The translations under genes and the position numbers were made by a program. This document shows, piece after piece, positions 1 to 9,294 of a DNA stretch of 64,000 nucleotides. The stretch comes from Paramoeba atlantica. Taxonomy: Eukaryota; Discosea. The stretch's first letter is position 1. Each line of letters begins with the position of its first letter. Below the pieces are notes generated by a model, which was not told the DNA's origin, did not search any database, and saw nothing but the letters and a program-made list of their open reading frames with translations. The stretch spans positions 868,001 to 932,000 of the forward strand of contig CDRNVI010000044.1 in assembly GCA_977017575.1 (NCBI GenBank), read 5' to 3'.

Positions 1-318
1 ATTGTTTCTTAAGAACCATACGATAAGTGTTTGTTTCGCTGTCGTTCGAGCTAAACAACTTTGAAGTAAGTTTTTTCCTCTCCTAATATGAGGTACCCCG
101 GTTTAGATTAGCCTCGCTTTTGCCCAAGTGAACCTATAAAGGTGAGAGGGCAATAATGGAGTACCATGCGAGAATTCACCGGTTCTCGAAAAAATAGAGC
201 CTATTAAGGGGGGAACCTGCACGGAGGGGTACAGTATAGTAAGCGTCCTAAGAAAGAAACTGAAACTCCATAATTTTTCGTGTTTAAAGGACTAAATTCC
301 GTTTCTCTACTCTGATAA
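1..318. other. Spacer at left edge, no gene seen
   Basis: This is the stretch downstream of the left MFS gene and would hold its 3' untranslated region. I see no open frame of weight, no tRNA-like boxes and no clear repeat. Confidence 0.5.
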
Positions 319-1683
319 TTAAGATACTCTAGTCAGAGACATTTCAGTCGTGTCAAAGGGCAGAGCTATTGCGAAACCAAGTCCTATGCACATGACCACG
401 GCATAAAGTGATGCGCTAAGCGAGACGTTAATATTCGTTACTAAAATAGCAACGAAAGGGGTTAGCATTCCAGCAACTCTACCGAAGGCAATCGAAAAAC
501 CGAAACCTGTTGAGCGGATATCAGCTGGAAAAGCTTCAGGGCAATAAATGCATGTAACAGTAATGAATATTGAGATGGCAAGACGATAGATAGCCATACT
601 GGTAACTACGAGCCACAGCGGCAAGTGTACTTGAGCACCCAAAAGACAGAGACTCAATGCTGTGACGCACGAAGACGCAATCAGAGCTGAACGCCGCCCC
701 ATGTATTCTGCGCAAAGATACGTCCCTATTTTTCCTGGAAATTCGGAAATAGTGATAATCATCATAGCAACGTAGGGATTATAGTGTCCATAACTCAGAA
801 GCGCAGTCAAAAAAACTGAGCCATAATAGACGAAAGATCCGCTAAACCATATGAAAGAGAGGCACCCGACTAATCTGCGTGTACCCTCCTTCGAAAGCAG
901 AGAAATTCTTTCGCGGAACCCAACCGTGGAATGTTGTGTTTGTTTTGTCAATGTAAAACACTCCGGAAGATTCGACCTTGACTTATTCACCGCTGCAACG
1001 CGACAAAGCAATGCCAGTGCCTCCCTGTGGAAACCATTAACATGTAGAAATATCGGACTCTCGGGAACAGCAAAGTAAGTAAGACCACTAAAAAACGACG
1101 GAAGCGCACTCACTGCCACGTACCACCGCCAAGAGACGTCCTGCATTGCCCATGCTATCCCGCACTGCATGATAGTACCGATCGCCCAAAAGGTCTGAAT
1201 AAGCGTAAGCATCAAAGCCCGATGCTTACGTGGAAGAAACTCTGTAAACAGAGTAATACTGATATGCAGTCCACCGACTCCAACTCCAACGAGAACACGA
1301 AAAAGTAAAAATACCCAAACATTTGGACTGACCGCGCTTAGAACACCAGCAACTCCTGTAAAAGCCATACATATCGCAAGTGACTTTCGCCTACCAACAA
1401 CGTCTGATACAGACCCAAGTACTGTCGAACCAAAAAACATACCAACAAACGCAGCTGCTGCGACTATAGATACTGTGAAATGACTGCAAGAAAACTCTTT
1501 CACTAGAATTCGTATGATAAAAGCCATCATAACAATTTCCATTGCATCGGCAACAAAAGCAGTACCGCATAAAAATAATAAGCGCCACTGAAAGAGACCC
1601 AGTCCTGCACGTTCAATTACTTCGTTAAGCGGAAGCTCCGGGGTGTCCGTACTCCCATGTTCAATGTCACACGTTTCCATCAT
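319..1683 (-). CDS. MFS transporter, SV2/sugar-porter-like (tandem copy A)
   Basis: Membrane transporter of about 454 residues with some twelve hydrophobic segments, the usual MFS size. Visible signatures are the loop 2-3 motif SDVVGRRKS, the run RVLVGVGVGGLHISITLF in the fourth segment, PESP before the central loop, and RSTGFGFSIAFGR in the C-terminal half. The pattern recalls SV2-like and metabolite:H+ symporter MFS proteins; the substrate cannot be told. I start at the ATG reading MMETCD, because the open frame upstream begins only with TTG and an AG lies about 20 nt before this ATG. The next gene upstream (1978-3444) is a clear paralogue in the same orientation, so the pair arose by tandem duplication. 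Copy A lacks the long charged tail of copy B. Confidence 0.85.
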   Translation of the reverse strand: MMETCDIEHGSTDTPELPLNEVIERAGLGLFQWRLLFLCGTAFVADAMEIVMMAFIIRILVKEFSCSHFTVSIVAAAAFVGMFFGSTVLGSVSDVVGRRKSLAICMAFTGVAGVLSAVSPNVWVFLLFRVLVGVGVGGLHISITLFTEFLPRKHRALMLTLIQTFWAIGTIMQCGIAWAMQDVSWRWYVAVSALPSFFSGLTYFAVPESPIFLHVNGFHREALALLCRVAAVNKSRSNLPECFTLTKQTQHSTVGFRERISLLSKEGTRRLVGCLSFIWFSGSFVYYGSVFLTALLSYGHYNPYVAMMIITISEFPGKIGTYLCAEYMGRRSALIASSCVTALSLCLLGAQVHLPLWLVVTSMAIYRLAISIFITVTCIYCPEAFPADIRSTGFGFSIAFGRVAGMLTPFVAILVTNINVSLSASLYAVVMCIGLGFAIALPFDTTEMSLTRVS

Positions 1684-1977
1684 GTACAAGATGGTTCTAA
1701 TATCATGCTCGTACGTTGTATGCAAAAAAACGCGAGCTTATAAAAAGATACAAAAAAAAACTTGCGCCATACTTCAAAAGTTCAAACTCAGTACAAACGT
1801 ACTGCTGCCCGTCGCTCAGTTGGAAAAAGGTTCAAAAAACTAAGGATTAGATATACTGTAGAAAACTAAAAAAGGTTCGAAAACTAAGAACGGCTAAATG
1901 TAGATGTATAAGGTGATCCTAGGTGCATTATGTAAAAGAGAATGCACACAACATAGATAATACTGCATGTACTACTA

Positions 1978-3444
1978 TCATAAAACCGAAATCGTGTTCT
2001 CTAAGGTCACGTACTTCGAGTTCGCTTCTGACTCCGACAACTTCATCTCAGACGCCGTATCCCTGCCCGTTCCGTCGTGCGCTAAACTCATCTTTGAGGT
2101 GTCGAATGGCAAAAGAAAGGCCGCTACAAGACCAAGCATCGTCACCACAGCGTACAGTGAGCTCGACAGTGCGGGACTGATTGAATTTATTTTCAAAGCA
2201 ATAAATGGGGTAAGCATTCCTGCGATACGACTTCCTGCAGTCGTGATTCCGAATCCTGTGGAGCGCACGGCTGTTGGGAACGCTTCTGGCGTGTAGAGTG
2301 CCGCCATCGTGAGAAACACTGCAATACCTAAACGATAGATGACCATTGCAACCAGGACACACCAAGCGGGAAGCTGTTCTTGCAGGGCAACAAACACAAG
2401 AGAGAGCGCAGTTAGCGCGGAAGAAGCCGTCATTCCGTGACGCCGGCCACAATAGACGAAAAACCAATAGGATAGTAGCTTTCCTGGGAGCTCCGCAAGA
2501 GAAACAATAAACATGGCTAAATATTGATTCCAATCACCGTACGTTAACTGTGCTGTTAAAAACACGGAACCGCAGTAAACAAATGATCCTACGAACCAAA
2601 CAAGAAGTAAGCAAAGTGTGAGCCGACGCAATGATTTAGTCCCTACCATTGACTTGACTCTTGTATAAAACGAATCCTTTGCGGCGATTGACGGTGGAAC
2701 GTGAATATCAAAAGAATGTGGAAGATTCGCAATGGTGCCGTTTACATGCGCAACGGCGCGCAAGATTGCAACCGCCTCACGCTTGCGTCCATGTATGAGT
2801 AAGTATAGTGGGCTTTCTGGTATAAGAAAATACGTGGCACCACTAATAAAAGCTGGGAAGGCGCTTACCACCACGTACCATCTCCATGAGACATCACGCA
2901 TCGCCCACGCAAGACAGGTTTGAATCACAACGCCCAGTGCCCAGAAAACCTGCAGCAAGGTGTTCTGTAGCGCACGATGACGCGTCGGTAGAAATTCTGT
3001 AAATAGTGTCACACTGATGTGAAGTCCACCAACGCCGACCCCTACCAGAGCACGGGTGACAAGGAACATCCATACATTCTGACTCGCAGCACTCAAAAGA
3101 CCCGCTAGGCCTGTAAAGGCCATGCATATTGCAAAGGATTTGCGTCTCCCGATCGCGTCAGATACCGGACCAAGAACGGTGGATCCGAAAAACATTCCCA
3201 CAAAAACTGCTGAGGCCACGATGGATATCACGAAACTGCTGCAGTGTAACTCCTTCTGTAGTACATTAACAATGAATGCTAACATTACAATTTCCATGGC
3301 ATCGGCTATGAATGCTGTGCCACACAAAACGAGTAATCGCCATTGATATAAACCAAATCCAACACGCTCGACCGCTTCATCGATAGTGAAGTTTGCTTCA
3401 TCTGGGGAGAGATATGTAGACTGAACTGCAGTTTCTTCACCCAT
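1978..3444 (-). CDS. MFS transporter, SV2/sugar-porter-like (tandem copy B)
   Basis: Paralogue of the gene at 319-1683. By eye more than half of the residues match over the N-terminal half, for example QWRL..LCGTAF.ADAMEIVM and FVGMFFGSTVLG. About 488 residues with twelve predicted membrane segments, the motif SDAIGRRKS, and PESP before the central loop. The C-terminus carries an extra soluble tail of about 30 residues that could serve for sorting or regulation; that is inference. The start is the ATG of MGEETAVQS; the open frame further upstream has only a GTG. An out-of-frame ATG sits five bases before the chosen start, so leaky initiation or a slightly different leader junction is possible. 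Substrate unknown. Confidence 0.85.
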   Translation of the reverse strand: MGEETAVQSTYLSPDEANFTIDEAVERVGFGLYQWRLLVLCGTAFIADAMEIVMLAFIVNVLQKELHCSSFVISIVASAVFVGMFFGSTVLGPVSDAIGRRKSFAICMAFTGLAGLLSAASQNVWMFLVTRALVGVGVGGLHISVTLFTEFLPTRHRALQNTLLQVFWALGVVIQTCLAWAMRDVSWRWYVVVSAFPAFISGATYFLIPESPLYLLIHGRKREAVAILRAVAHVNGTIANLPHSFDIHVPPSIAAKDSFYTRVKSMVGTKSLRRLTLCLLLVWFVGSFVYCGSVFLTAQLTYGDWNQYLAMFIVSLAELPGKLLSYWFFVYCGRRHGMTASSALTALSLVFVALQEQLPAWCVLVAMVIYRLGIAVFLTMAALYTPEAFPTAVRSTGFGITTAGSRIAGMLTPFIALKINSISPALSSSLYAVVTMLGLVAAFLLPFDTSKMSLAHDGTGRDTASEMKLSESEANSKYVTLENTISVL

Positions 3445-4031
3445 TTCATGAAAATGGACCACGTGTAATACTTGATAAAAAACTGTTGCTCAAGAGTAGG
3501 CAATCTAACCGTGACATCCATATTATCACTTTCAACGTAATTTTAATATATTGGTGCGTACCGGCGTGTCTTCAATACATGCGACGTGCTTTTTATCGTT
3601 GAATTTGCTCCATCTCCTCAATTATTAAACATTTTTTGACTGAGAATTCTTGCATCTTTTTGATTAACAGTACCTAGTACTTACCGATGTATGACACTTA
3701 TTTATGCACGACACTGGTTGTCTTTCTCTCGTCAGAGTTGCGCTTTTTACTCAATCTCAATCTTGGAAAAGATGATGAAACTAAACCATGTTCCAGGATA
3801 GTATACCCAAGCTCATGCCCACTACCTAGTAGGTATACTAAGAGGGGTGACTCTGGGTGGGAGAACCTGGAAAAAAAGTTTCTAAAAGTTCACCCCGCAA
3901 TACACTTCCTCCCTTCTGTTCGGCGAGTCGAAAAACCAGTTTTTACCTGCCTGAATGAAGGAGGTTCAAGAACCAACTACATAACCAAGTAACCAACCCA
4001 CCTACAGAAGTACACAGAAGTATACACGCAG
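3445..4031. other. Spacer between VPS53 and MFS copy B
   Basis: No gene is supported here. A 101-codon plus-strand frame (3687-3992) has no recognisable motif and opposes all neighbouring genes. The notable structure is a 9-bp inverted repeat, TAGTATACC at 3799-3807 and GGTATACTA at 3832-3840. Confidence 0.45.
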
Positions 4032-6191
4032 TCAATCTGGCATTGAATTTCCACTGTTGTCCGAGATTAATCGACGCAAGATGTCCTCTCTATCTAGTTC
4101 GCAAAAACCACGCATTTTCAAAAGGGTGATAAATTCTGGCAGGGTAATTTGGCTGTTTTCGTTCGCAAAAGCATAAAGACTCAAAATTTCTGTTGATGGA
4201 ACAGTTGCAAGTTTAAGTAAAATATCAAGCGCCGCAAATTCCTTCCGCGCCAACTGTGTTTTCGTCTCAGAATTAGTTTCCAGAGTGTCTTTACGATAAG
4301 CTAGATGGTTCTGAAACAAATCGCCCAATTTATTTAAAAGGGACTGGAGGTCAATTCGAATTTGCATGGCTCCATCAGATGAAACACGTTTAACTTTTAA
4401 AAGAGACTCACGTAGAAGTACAAACATCCGCTCAACGAACACGTGACACACCTTGGTAAAAAGTGTTAAATTACACGTTCTGATTTGCTCGAGTAACTTG
4501 TTCACCTCAACCATAAGAAGGTCAATGTACGAGGTGCCTTGCGGGACACATTCAGGAAACGCTACTCGGTTCCAATTCTGTTGTCGAAACATACGCAATG
4601 CGTGTGCTAGTGTTGCGTCCAACAAAACTAAAACGTGCTCTATGCCACGGTCCAAAACTTCATTTAGGGATTTTTGCGCGTTAGAAAAGGTTCGGTCAAT
4701 GTCTATCGTGAACTTTTCAAGTTTTTTACAGAGTGCAAAGGTCAAATTCCGACATTCACTACTCGTATTCATGATAACGACCCAATTTCTTAGACTTCTC
4801 CTCTCTGTACTTCCTAGAAGATTGTCCCTCATTATGTTCGAGCATTGTACGATTGCATTCTCCCATATGGACGCTAAAGAAGTCAATACATGTGAATCAG
4901 ACAATTTAACGAGTGACTGCAATTGGACATTAATTAAATTAAAGGTATCCAGAGCAAAAGATAAGCACCCTGAACTCGGATCCGACTTTTCAGCGATTTC
5001 TTTCGAAGCACTAATTTCTGCAAAATGTTCTTCAAATTTATATTTCGCGTCGCTAATGAGCCCTTGAAGATAACCTTCAAAAATGTCTGTCAGAAATCCT
5101 GAGATATTCGGAAGATTAGGACAGTCAGGGATGTGTGTTTCGTTATACTTTCCAATAGCAACGTACTCTTCTTTGAACCTGGAAGGGAATGTATTCTCCA
5201 TTAGCCACTTTTCCACCTCTAGTTCGAACGTTTTGGCCTTGGAATACACTCTCTTCAGGATATCAGGTCTAGATATATTCTCAGGGGTCAAAGCACTCAA
5301 AGCGACCTCTCGTATCTCTTGGAGTACTTCATTCAACACTCTTTCGGGTAATCTCCATGACGCAGGGAATAGATCGGAGAACTTGCGCTGATAATCGGCG
5401 AAAAACTTTCTGATCCACGCGTAGTGACGTTCCAAAGTAAAAATTGATGATAGCTGTTTCGTGCGACTGAGATCAGCGGCCTGCTTGGCCACCTGACTAT
5501 TTACAAACTGAGCTATTATGATGGGCAAACAACTGGAATCTAATGTCGATACCATAGTAATAACTGTACGAAGTTCCTGCAATGTGGAATGTGATTCTAG
5601 TGAGGGACCTTCAATACATTTCCCAAACGTACTGCAAGCAAAAGTGTCAATATACGGTCTTAAACCACGATATTCGTCCAGCAGACACTTCAGTTTAGCT
5701 GGACTAGACGCGTAATCAAGGGATTTACTTGTTTCTTCGCAAAGTATCGCAAAAGTACAAATTTCTTCGCCATTATGGCAATTGAGTGCGAATCTCAAAG
5801 CTCCAACTCCTTCTCTTAATTTTATCCACTCTTGCAGCAGTTGGATGCTGTGCACAAGATTTTTCTTTGCTGATACGTAAGGCAATAAATCGTTCGCAAC
5901 ACTCTGGGCTTCGTGTTGTATAGATTTGCAGCATTCAGAAAGTTCAATGTTTTGAGCCTGCAATGTAGTCGCAGTTCTATCTAGTCCTTTCTGCCACCCT
6001 TCTAGTTCGGGTTCTTTTACGAGATTAGAAATTTTAGACAAAAGCGTTTTAATATCCAGTTGTGTACATCTTGTAATTTCTAGCATCTCATTATGCACAT
6101 TGTCGAGAGTTAAGCGGCTAGCGTCGCCCACGCAGCTCTCCAAGAAGCTGTATGGATCAAATTCTTCCCTATCGAGTTCATCGTAGCCCAT
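4032..6191 (-). CDS. VPS53: VPS53-like subunit of the GARP/EARP tethering complex
   Basis: A protein of about 719 residues, mostly alpha-helical. It begins with EEFDPYSFLE, like the Vps53 N-terminal FDP...Y element. A coiled coil (about residues 30-110) follows, then the stretch around AKKNLVHSIQLLQEWIKL that matches the Vps53 'AKKNLT.SI..L' region. Later RHYAWIRKFFADYQRKF and the FPASWRLPE that follows match the conserved 'RRYAW...FP..W' block. Vps53 tethers endosome-derived vesicles at the trans-Golgi network with Vps51, Vps52 and Vps54. The start is the first ATG (MGYDELD); the upstream extension opens only with GTG. No TM segment or signal peptide. The family call rests on motif recognition by eye. 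Confidence 0.72.
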   Translation of the reverse strand: MGYDELDREEFDPYSFLESCVGDASRLTLDNVHNEMLEITRCTQLDIKTLLSKISNLVKEPELEGWQKGLDRTATTLQAQNIELSECCKSIQHEAQSVANDLLPYVSAKKNLVHSIQLLQEWIKLREGVGALRFALNCHNGEEICTFAILCEETSKSLDYASSPAKLKCLLDEYRGLRPYIDTFACSTFGKCIEGPSLESHSTLQELRTVITMVSTLDSSCLPIIIAQFVNSQVAKQAADLSRTKQLSSIFTLERHYAWIRKFFADYQRKFSDLFPASWRLPERVLNEVLQEIREVALSALTPENISRPDILKRVYSKAKTFELEVEKWLMENTFPSRFKEEYVAIGKYNETHIPDCPNLPNISGFLTDIFEGYLQGLISDAKYKFEEHFAEISASKEIAEKSDPSSGCLSFALDTFNLINVQLQSLVKLSDSHVLTSLASIWENAIVQCSNIMRDNLLGSTERRSLRNWVVIMNTSSECRNLTFALCKKLEKFTIDIDRTFSNAQKSLNEVLDRGIEHVLVLLDATLAHALRMFRQQNWNRVAFPECVPQGTSYIDLLMVEVNKLLEQIRTCNLTLFTKVCHVFVERMFVLLRESLLKVKRVSSDGAMQIRIDLQSLLNKLGDLFQNHLAYRKDTLETNSETKTQLARKEFAALDILLKLATVPSTEILSLYAFANENSQITLPEFITLLKMRGFCELDREDILRRLISDNSGNSMPD

Positions 6192-6349
6192 AAGGAAAAT
6201 AAATGATTTATATCCCAAGTATGAGCTAATCACAACCTATAAAATAACGCACATTGCGGGGGGTGCATAACTACCGCTCTACCCTCGATTATTCAAAAAA
6301 AAGTGAACAATAACAGTGAAAATATAAAGAGAAACACAGTAATATACTG

Positions 6350-7174
6350 TACTCCCCTAGTTATCTGTCGCTACTTTTCGAGAAAAGGTGACAGATAAGT
6401 AGGGGGGTAGGGGTGCGACAGATAACTAGGGGGGTCAAAGTGCGACAGATATCTAGGGGGGTCCGTCGCCAAAAAAAGCGAGGGAACAAAATGATACAGA
6501 CACGGTATCTTTATTGCCTAAGAAGATTCCTTTCTACCCCAATGGGGTAGAAAAATGGGGTAGTATAAGCTGAAGACATGCGTCTACGGGTTAAAAGAAG
6601 CCCAAGTTTCAAATGTTCACATAGACGATCTTTAAATTTCTTTATAAATTTAAATTTCTTTATTATCATTGAAAATTTGAGAAAATTTGACGCGTACCCA
6701 TTGAAACTGGCATAAATCACAATAATATGGCGCCGCACATGAATTAGAACGTAGTGGTGTGCATAGTACTAGAGAGTACTACAAGCACGCAAATATGCGA
6801 GTGCTATGTGAGACTTGAGAAGGAAATTTGACTCGTCCCATAATAAGAAGCACAGTCTGCACATTCCAGAAAATTTAGTCCAAGACGAAAGCGGGCCGAT
6901 AGGTGGCTGAGAAAGGGAAGATAAAGGGGACAGCGAAGACGGTAGTGAAGGGGATGATGGAGGGGATAACGACGGGGCTATTATTATTTCTATTATTATT
7001 TCGTCCGTAGAACACCACGCAAGTCCATTCGCCTAAAAAAAAATTTAAAATTTTAATTTTTTTAAAAAGCGACAGATAACTAGGGGGTGTGGTCGACGAA
7101 AAACAATATTCGAAGGGCCGAAAGCGACAGAGAACTAGGAGGGGGTGGGGGGGTGACAGATAACTAGGGGGGTA
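6350..7174. mobile_element. TA-flanked miniature inverted-repeat element, family 1
   Basis: The left end reads TA-CTCCCCTAGTTATCTGTC (from 6350). The right end, read on the opposite strand, is TA-CCCCCCTAGTTATCTGTC (to 7174), so the ends are inverted repeats next to TA, the Tc1/mariner target. The terminal motif is iterated: three direct copies of (G)CGACAGATAACTAGGGG-like sequence follow inside the left end (about 6385-6465) and three make up the right end (7069, 7123, 7153). The first 55 bases can fold back on themselves. No transposase is encoded; frames inside are short and lack motifs. It sits between VPS53 and the AlgH gene. Confidence 0.6.
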
Positions 7175-7524
7175 ATAGACAAAAATATAGAAGGGGGCTC
7201 CGGTGGTCCAAAACTGAAAAAAAAAATCAAAAAAATAGGGGGTCCATTGGGGGGGGGCCATGTGGGGGTCCGGGGGGGGCATACGTCGCGAATTTTTTTT
7301 TCGCATTTTTTACTTTTCAAAATCGAGCGCAGGAAAGTGTTAGAGTATGCCGCGGCGATGATTTTCCACCCCCCCACCTGGGGGGAGAGTAAACCGATGT
7401 CATCCCCTAACCCCTACCCCAGTTAAACGATGACTATTTGTCAGTAACACCGTTGTAGTTACTGACCATTGTCAGTAACACCTAACCCCCCTCACCACTA
7501 CGGCTCGTGATCTAGGATAAACGT
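7175..7524. other. G-rich spacer with iterated GTCAGTAAC motif
   Basis: Plus-strand G-runs at about 7227-7280 (up to nine G) make a good G-quadruplex candidate, followed by C-runs around 7368-7420. GTCAGTAAC at 7440-7448 is mirrored by GTTACTGAC at 7458-7466 and repeated at 7471-7479, just downstream of the AlgH stop codon. No gene is supported. Confidence 0.45.
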
Positions 7525-8808
7525 TTATGGGCAGTCATTCTCGAATACGAACCATGCATCATCTGTCATATATTCCATGCGAGACAGATCAACCCAGGAA
7601 GACTGGTGATCATTCGCCACAGACGTAACTTTATGAGCATCCAATACGTTCATTCTTGAAAAATCGGCAAAATCACCTCCTAGGTCTCGCATTACTTTGT
7701 GCCAAGCGCAATTAGGCGTGGAGAGTAATGTTTTATCCCGAAACAAAAGATCTTCGACGTACGACCCACTGTGCAGAGGTATCCACCAGTTGTTCTTAAT
7801 CTCTTCTATCAACTGCGACGCTGTCCAAGAACACTGATTTATTATTATTCGACTTCCACGTGAGATAACATTATGCGATTGGGACGTCGCACCTTGCACA
7901 TGCCTGATATCGGTGAAAGATATGTTTCCTGGTAACAAAATCGTAGGCGTCGGACGTTGTGCTTTCGTGTGGAGTAGCTTTTGATAACTGTCGGAAGGTA
8001 ACCTTCCGGCATTAAGCAGTAATTTTCTTTTTGTTGTACTACGTTGTAACAGAACTGGATCTTTCTGTATAGGTCCTCCGTCGTATAATGGAATGTCACC
8101 AAGATTCTTTAAACTTGATAAGCGTCTCAATTTATAATGTTTCTGCCACAACCATTTTCGAGCGCTTTCCTTTTCTACCGGACAGCTTAATAACAGGCCA
8201 CAAATTTCATTGTTGTTGTCAACCCCCCCGCTTCTCGATGCCTCCGAGACGTAAAGCAAAATAATGCTTTGAGATGTCCAGTCTAAGTTGGCTGGGTGAC
8301 CTACAAGCAACGCGCCGTGACAAACATTTATATTCTTCTCCAATTTTGATAGAGTCAATCTTCTAGGTTGCACTGTACTCTTCGATCCCTGCAGAGTTGT
8401 GGTTTTTGCACTGTACTTATCATGAAATACCTTTACTTTCGCCAAACGCTTAAGCAATTCAAATAGAAGGGGATGATTATCCTGAACTTCTTTTGTACGT
8501 CTCGCAACCCTGTAGCCTTGTCGTATCATACACTGTAGGCTACAAAATCGAGTTGCTGCATCAGATACCTTTGAAGACGAATCACTAGCAGGAAGATAGT
8601 AAGAACCATCTCCCTTCCAAAGAGTTCCCGCAGCACCGAGAAAACTTCTCGCGTCCGGAGTCTTATATGATATCCACGACCCGCTATGACAATCATAGTA
8701 TTTTCGTGGTGGTGGAGTTAAGAAGGCCTTCGCTAGTGGGTAGCGATCAAACCATCTAGCCAGCTTAAGCAAAGATCGGTACAGGGACACATTCAAAGTA
8801 TCGGTCAT
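7525..8808 (-). CDS. YqgE/AlgH (UPF0301, DUF179) family protein with N-terminal LYR-like motif
   Basis: A protein of 427 residues. The AlgH/YqgE fold is recognised from GALLVGHPAN (about residue 165), IILLYVSEAS and ICGLLLSCP, then PLYDGGPIQKDPVLL, and SWTASQLIEEIKNNWW near residue 330. These match the family blocks for a first strand, the 'G.vlN.p' strand, 'v..GGPv' and 'G.s.W...QL..E'. The function of the family is unknown. Unusually, the N-terminus reads SLYRSLLKLARWFD, which resembles the LYR signature of small mitochondrial Fe-S and respiratory assembly factors. That suggests, but does not prove, mitochondrial work. A tiny upstream frame (ATGCGCCAATGA) overlaps the chosen start. Confidence 0.7.
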   Translation of the reverse strand: MTDTLNVSLYRSLLKLARWFDRYPLAKAFLTPPPRKYYDCHSGSWISYKTPDARSFLGAAGTLWKGDGSYYLPASDSSSKVSDAATRFCSLQCMIRQGYRVARRTKEVQDNHPLLFELLKRLAKVKVFHDKYSAKTTTLQGSKSTVQPRRLTLSKLEKNINVCHGALLVGHPANLDWTSQSIILLYVSEASRSGGVDNNNEICGLLLSCPVEKESARKWLWQKHYKLRRLSSLKNLGDIPLYDGGPIQKDPVLLQRSTTKRKLLLNAGRLPSDSYQKLLHTKAQRPTPTILLPGNISFTDIRHVQGATSQSHNVISRGSRIIINQCSWTASQLIEEIKNNWWIPLHSGSYVEDLLFRDKTLLSTPNCAWHKVMRDLGGDFADFSRMNVLDAHKVTSVANDHQSSWVDLSRMEYMTDDAWFVFENDCP

Positions 8809-9294
8809 TGGCGCATTGTTGTTCTAGTGACTTTCTCTTAAAACTCCTATGTAACAAATGAAATCTAAAAAAAGTTAAGAAAACAATGTACGCAACCAAA
8901 GATTGTGGCCCAATAAGCTCATCATAGAGTTTAAAACTTTAGACGCAACGTATCGTTGTATGGTATCTTACCCTCTACAAACAGCAAATAAAAAATTGCA
9001 TATTTCGTTTTTATCGTAGTAGTCTACGCAATTCAAAAAAAATGATTGTCTTGCAATAATAAAAGTTCATAGTCAGAAGAAAGCAAATTGGTTTGCGTGC
9101 AAACTATAAAAACTTCAATCCTGTATCTCAAAGCTTCTGAGGAATGTAATATTTTGATCACAAATAAATTAGTTTAACCCAAAATTACAAATAATGCATC
9201 AAAAAATATTATCTGATCACTTAATCAAACTGATGTTTTATTCCTGCGGAAAATAAGCGTCTACCCACAATACTGGGAAGTTGTTCCGTGATAC
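8809..9294. other. AT-rich spacer between GRP94 and the AlgH gene
   Basis: AT-rich sequence with no open frame of weight and no repeat shared with the rest of the window. It would hold the GRP94 3' untranslated region and the AlgH-gene leader. Confidence 0.5.

Noticed and set aside
3687-3992. 101-codon plus-strand frame
   Set aside because: No motif, opposite to all host genes, in a spacer with an inverted repeat; probably chance.
6875-7377. Minus-strand frames rich in Pro and Phe
   Set aside because: They are translations of the G-rich and T-rich runs of the miniature element and its neighbour.
7400-7480. Telomere-like CCCCTAACCCCTACCCC
   Set aside because: Only two or three imperfect units inside a C-rich spacer; no array, so not an internal telomere.
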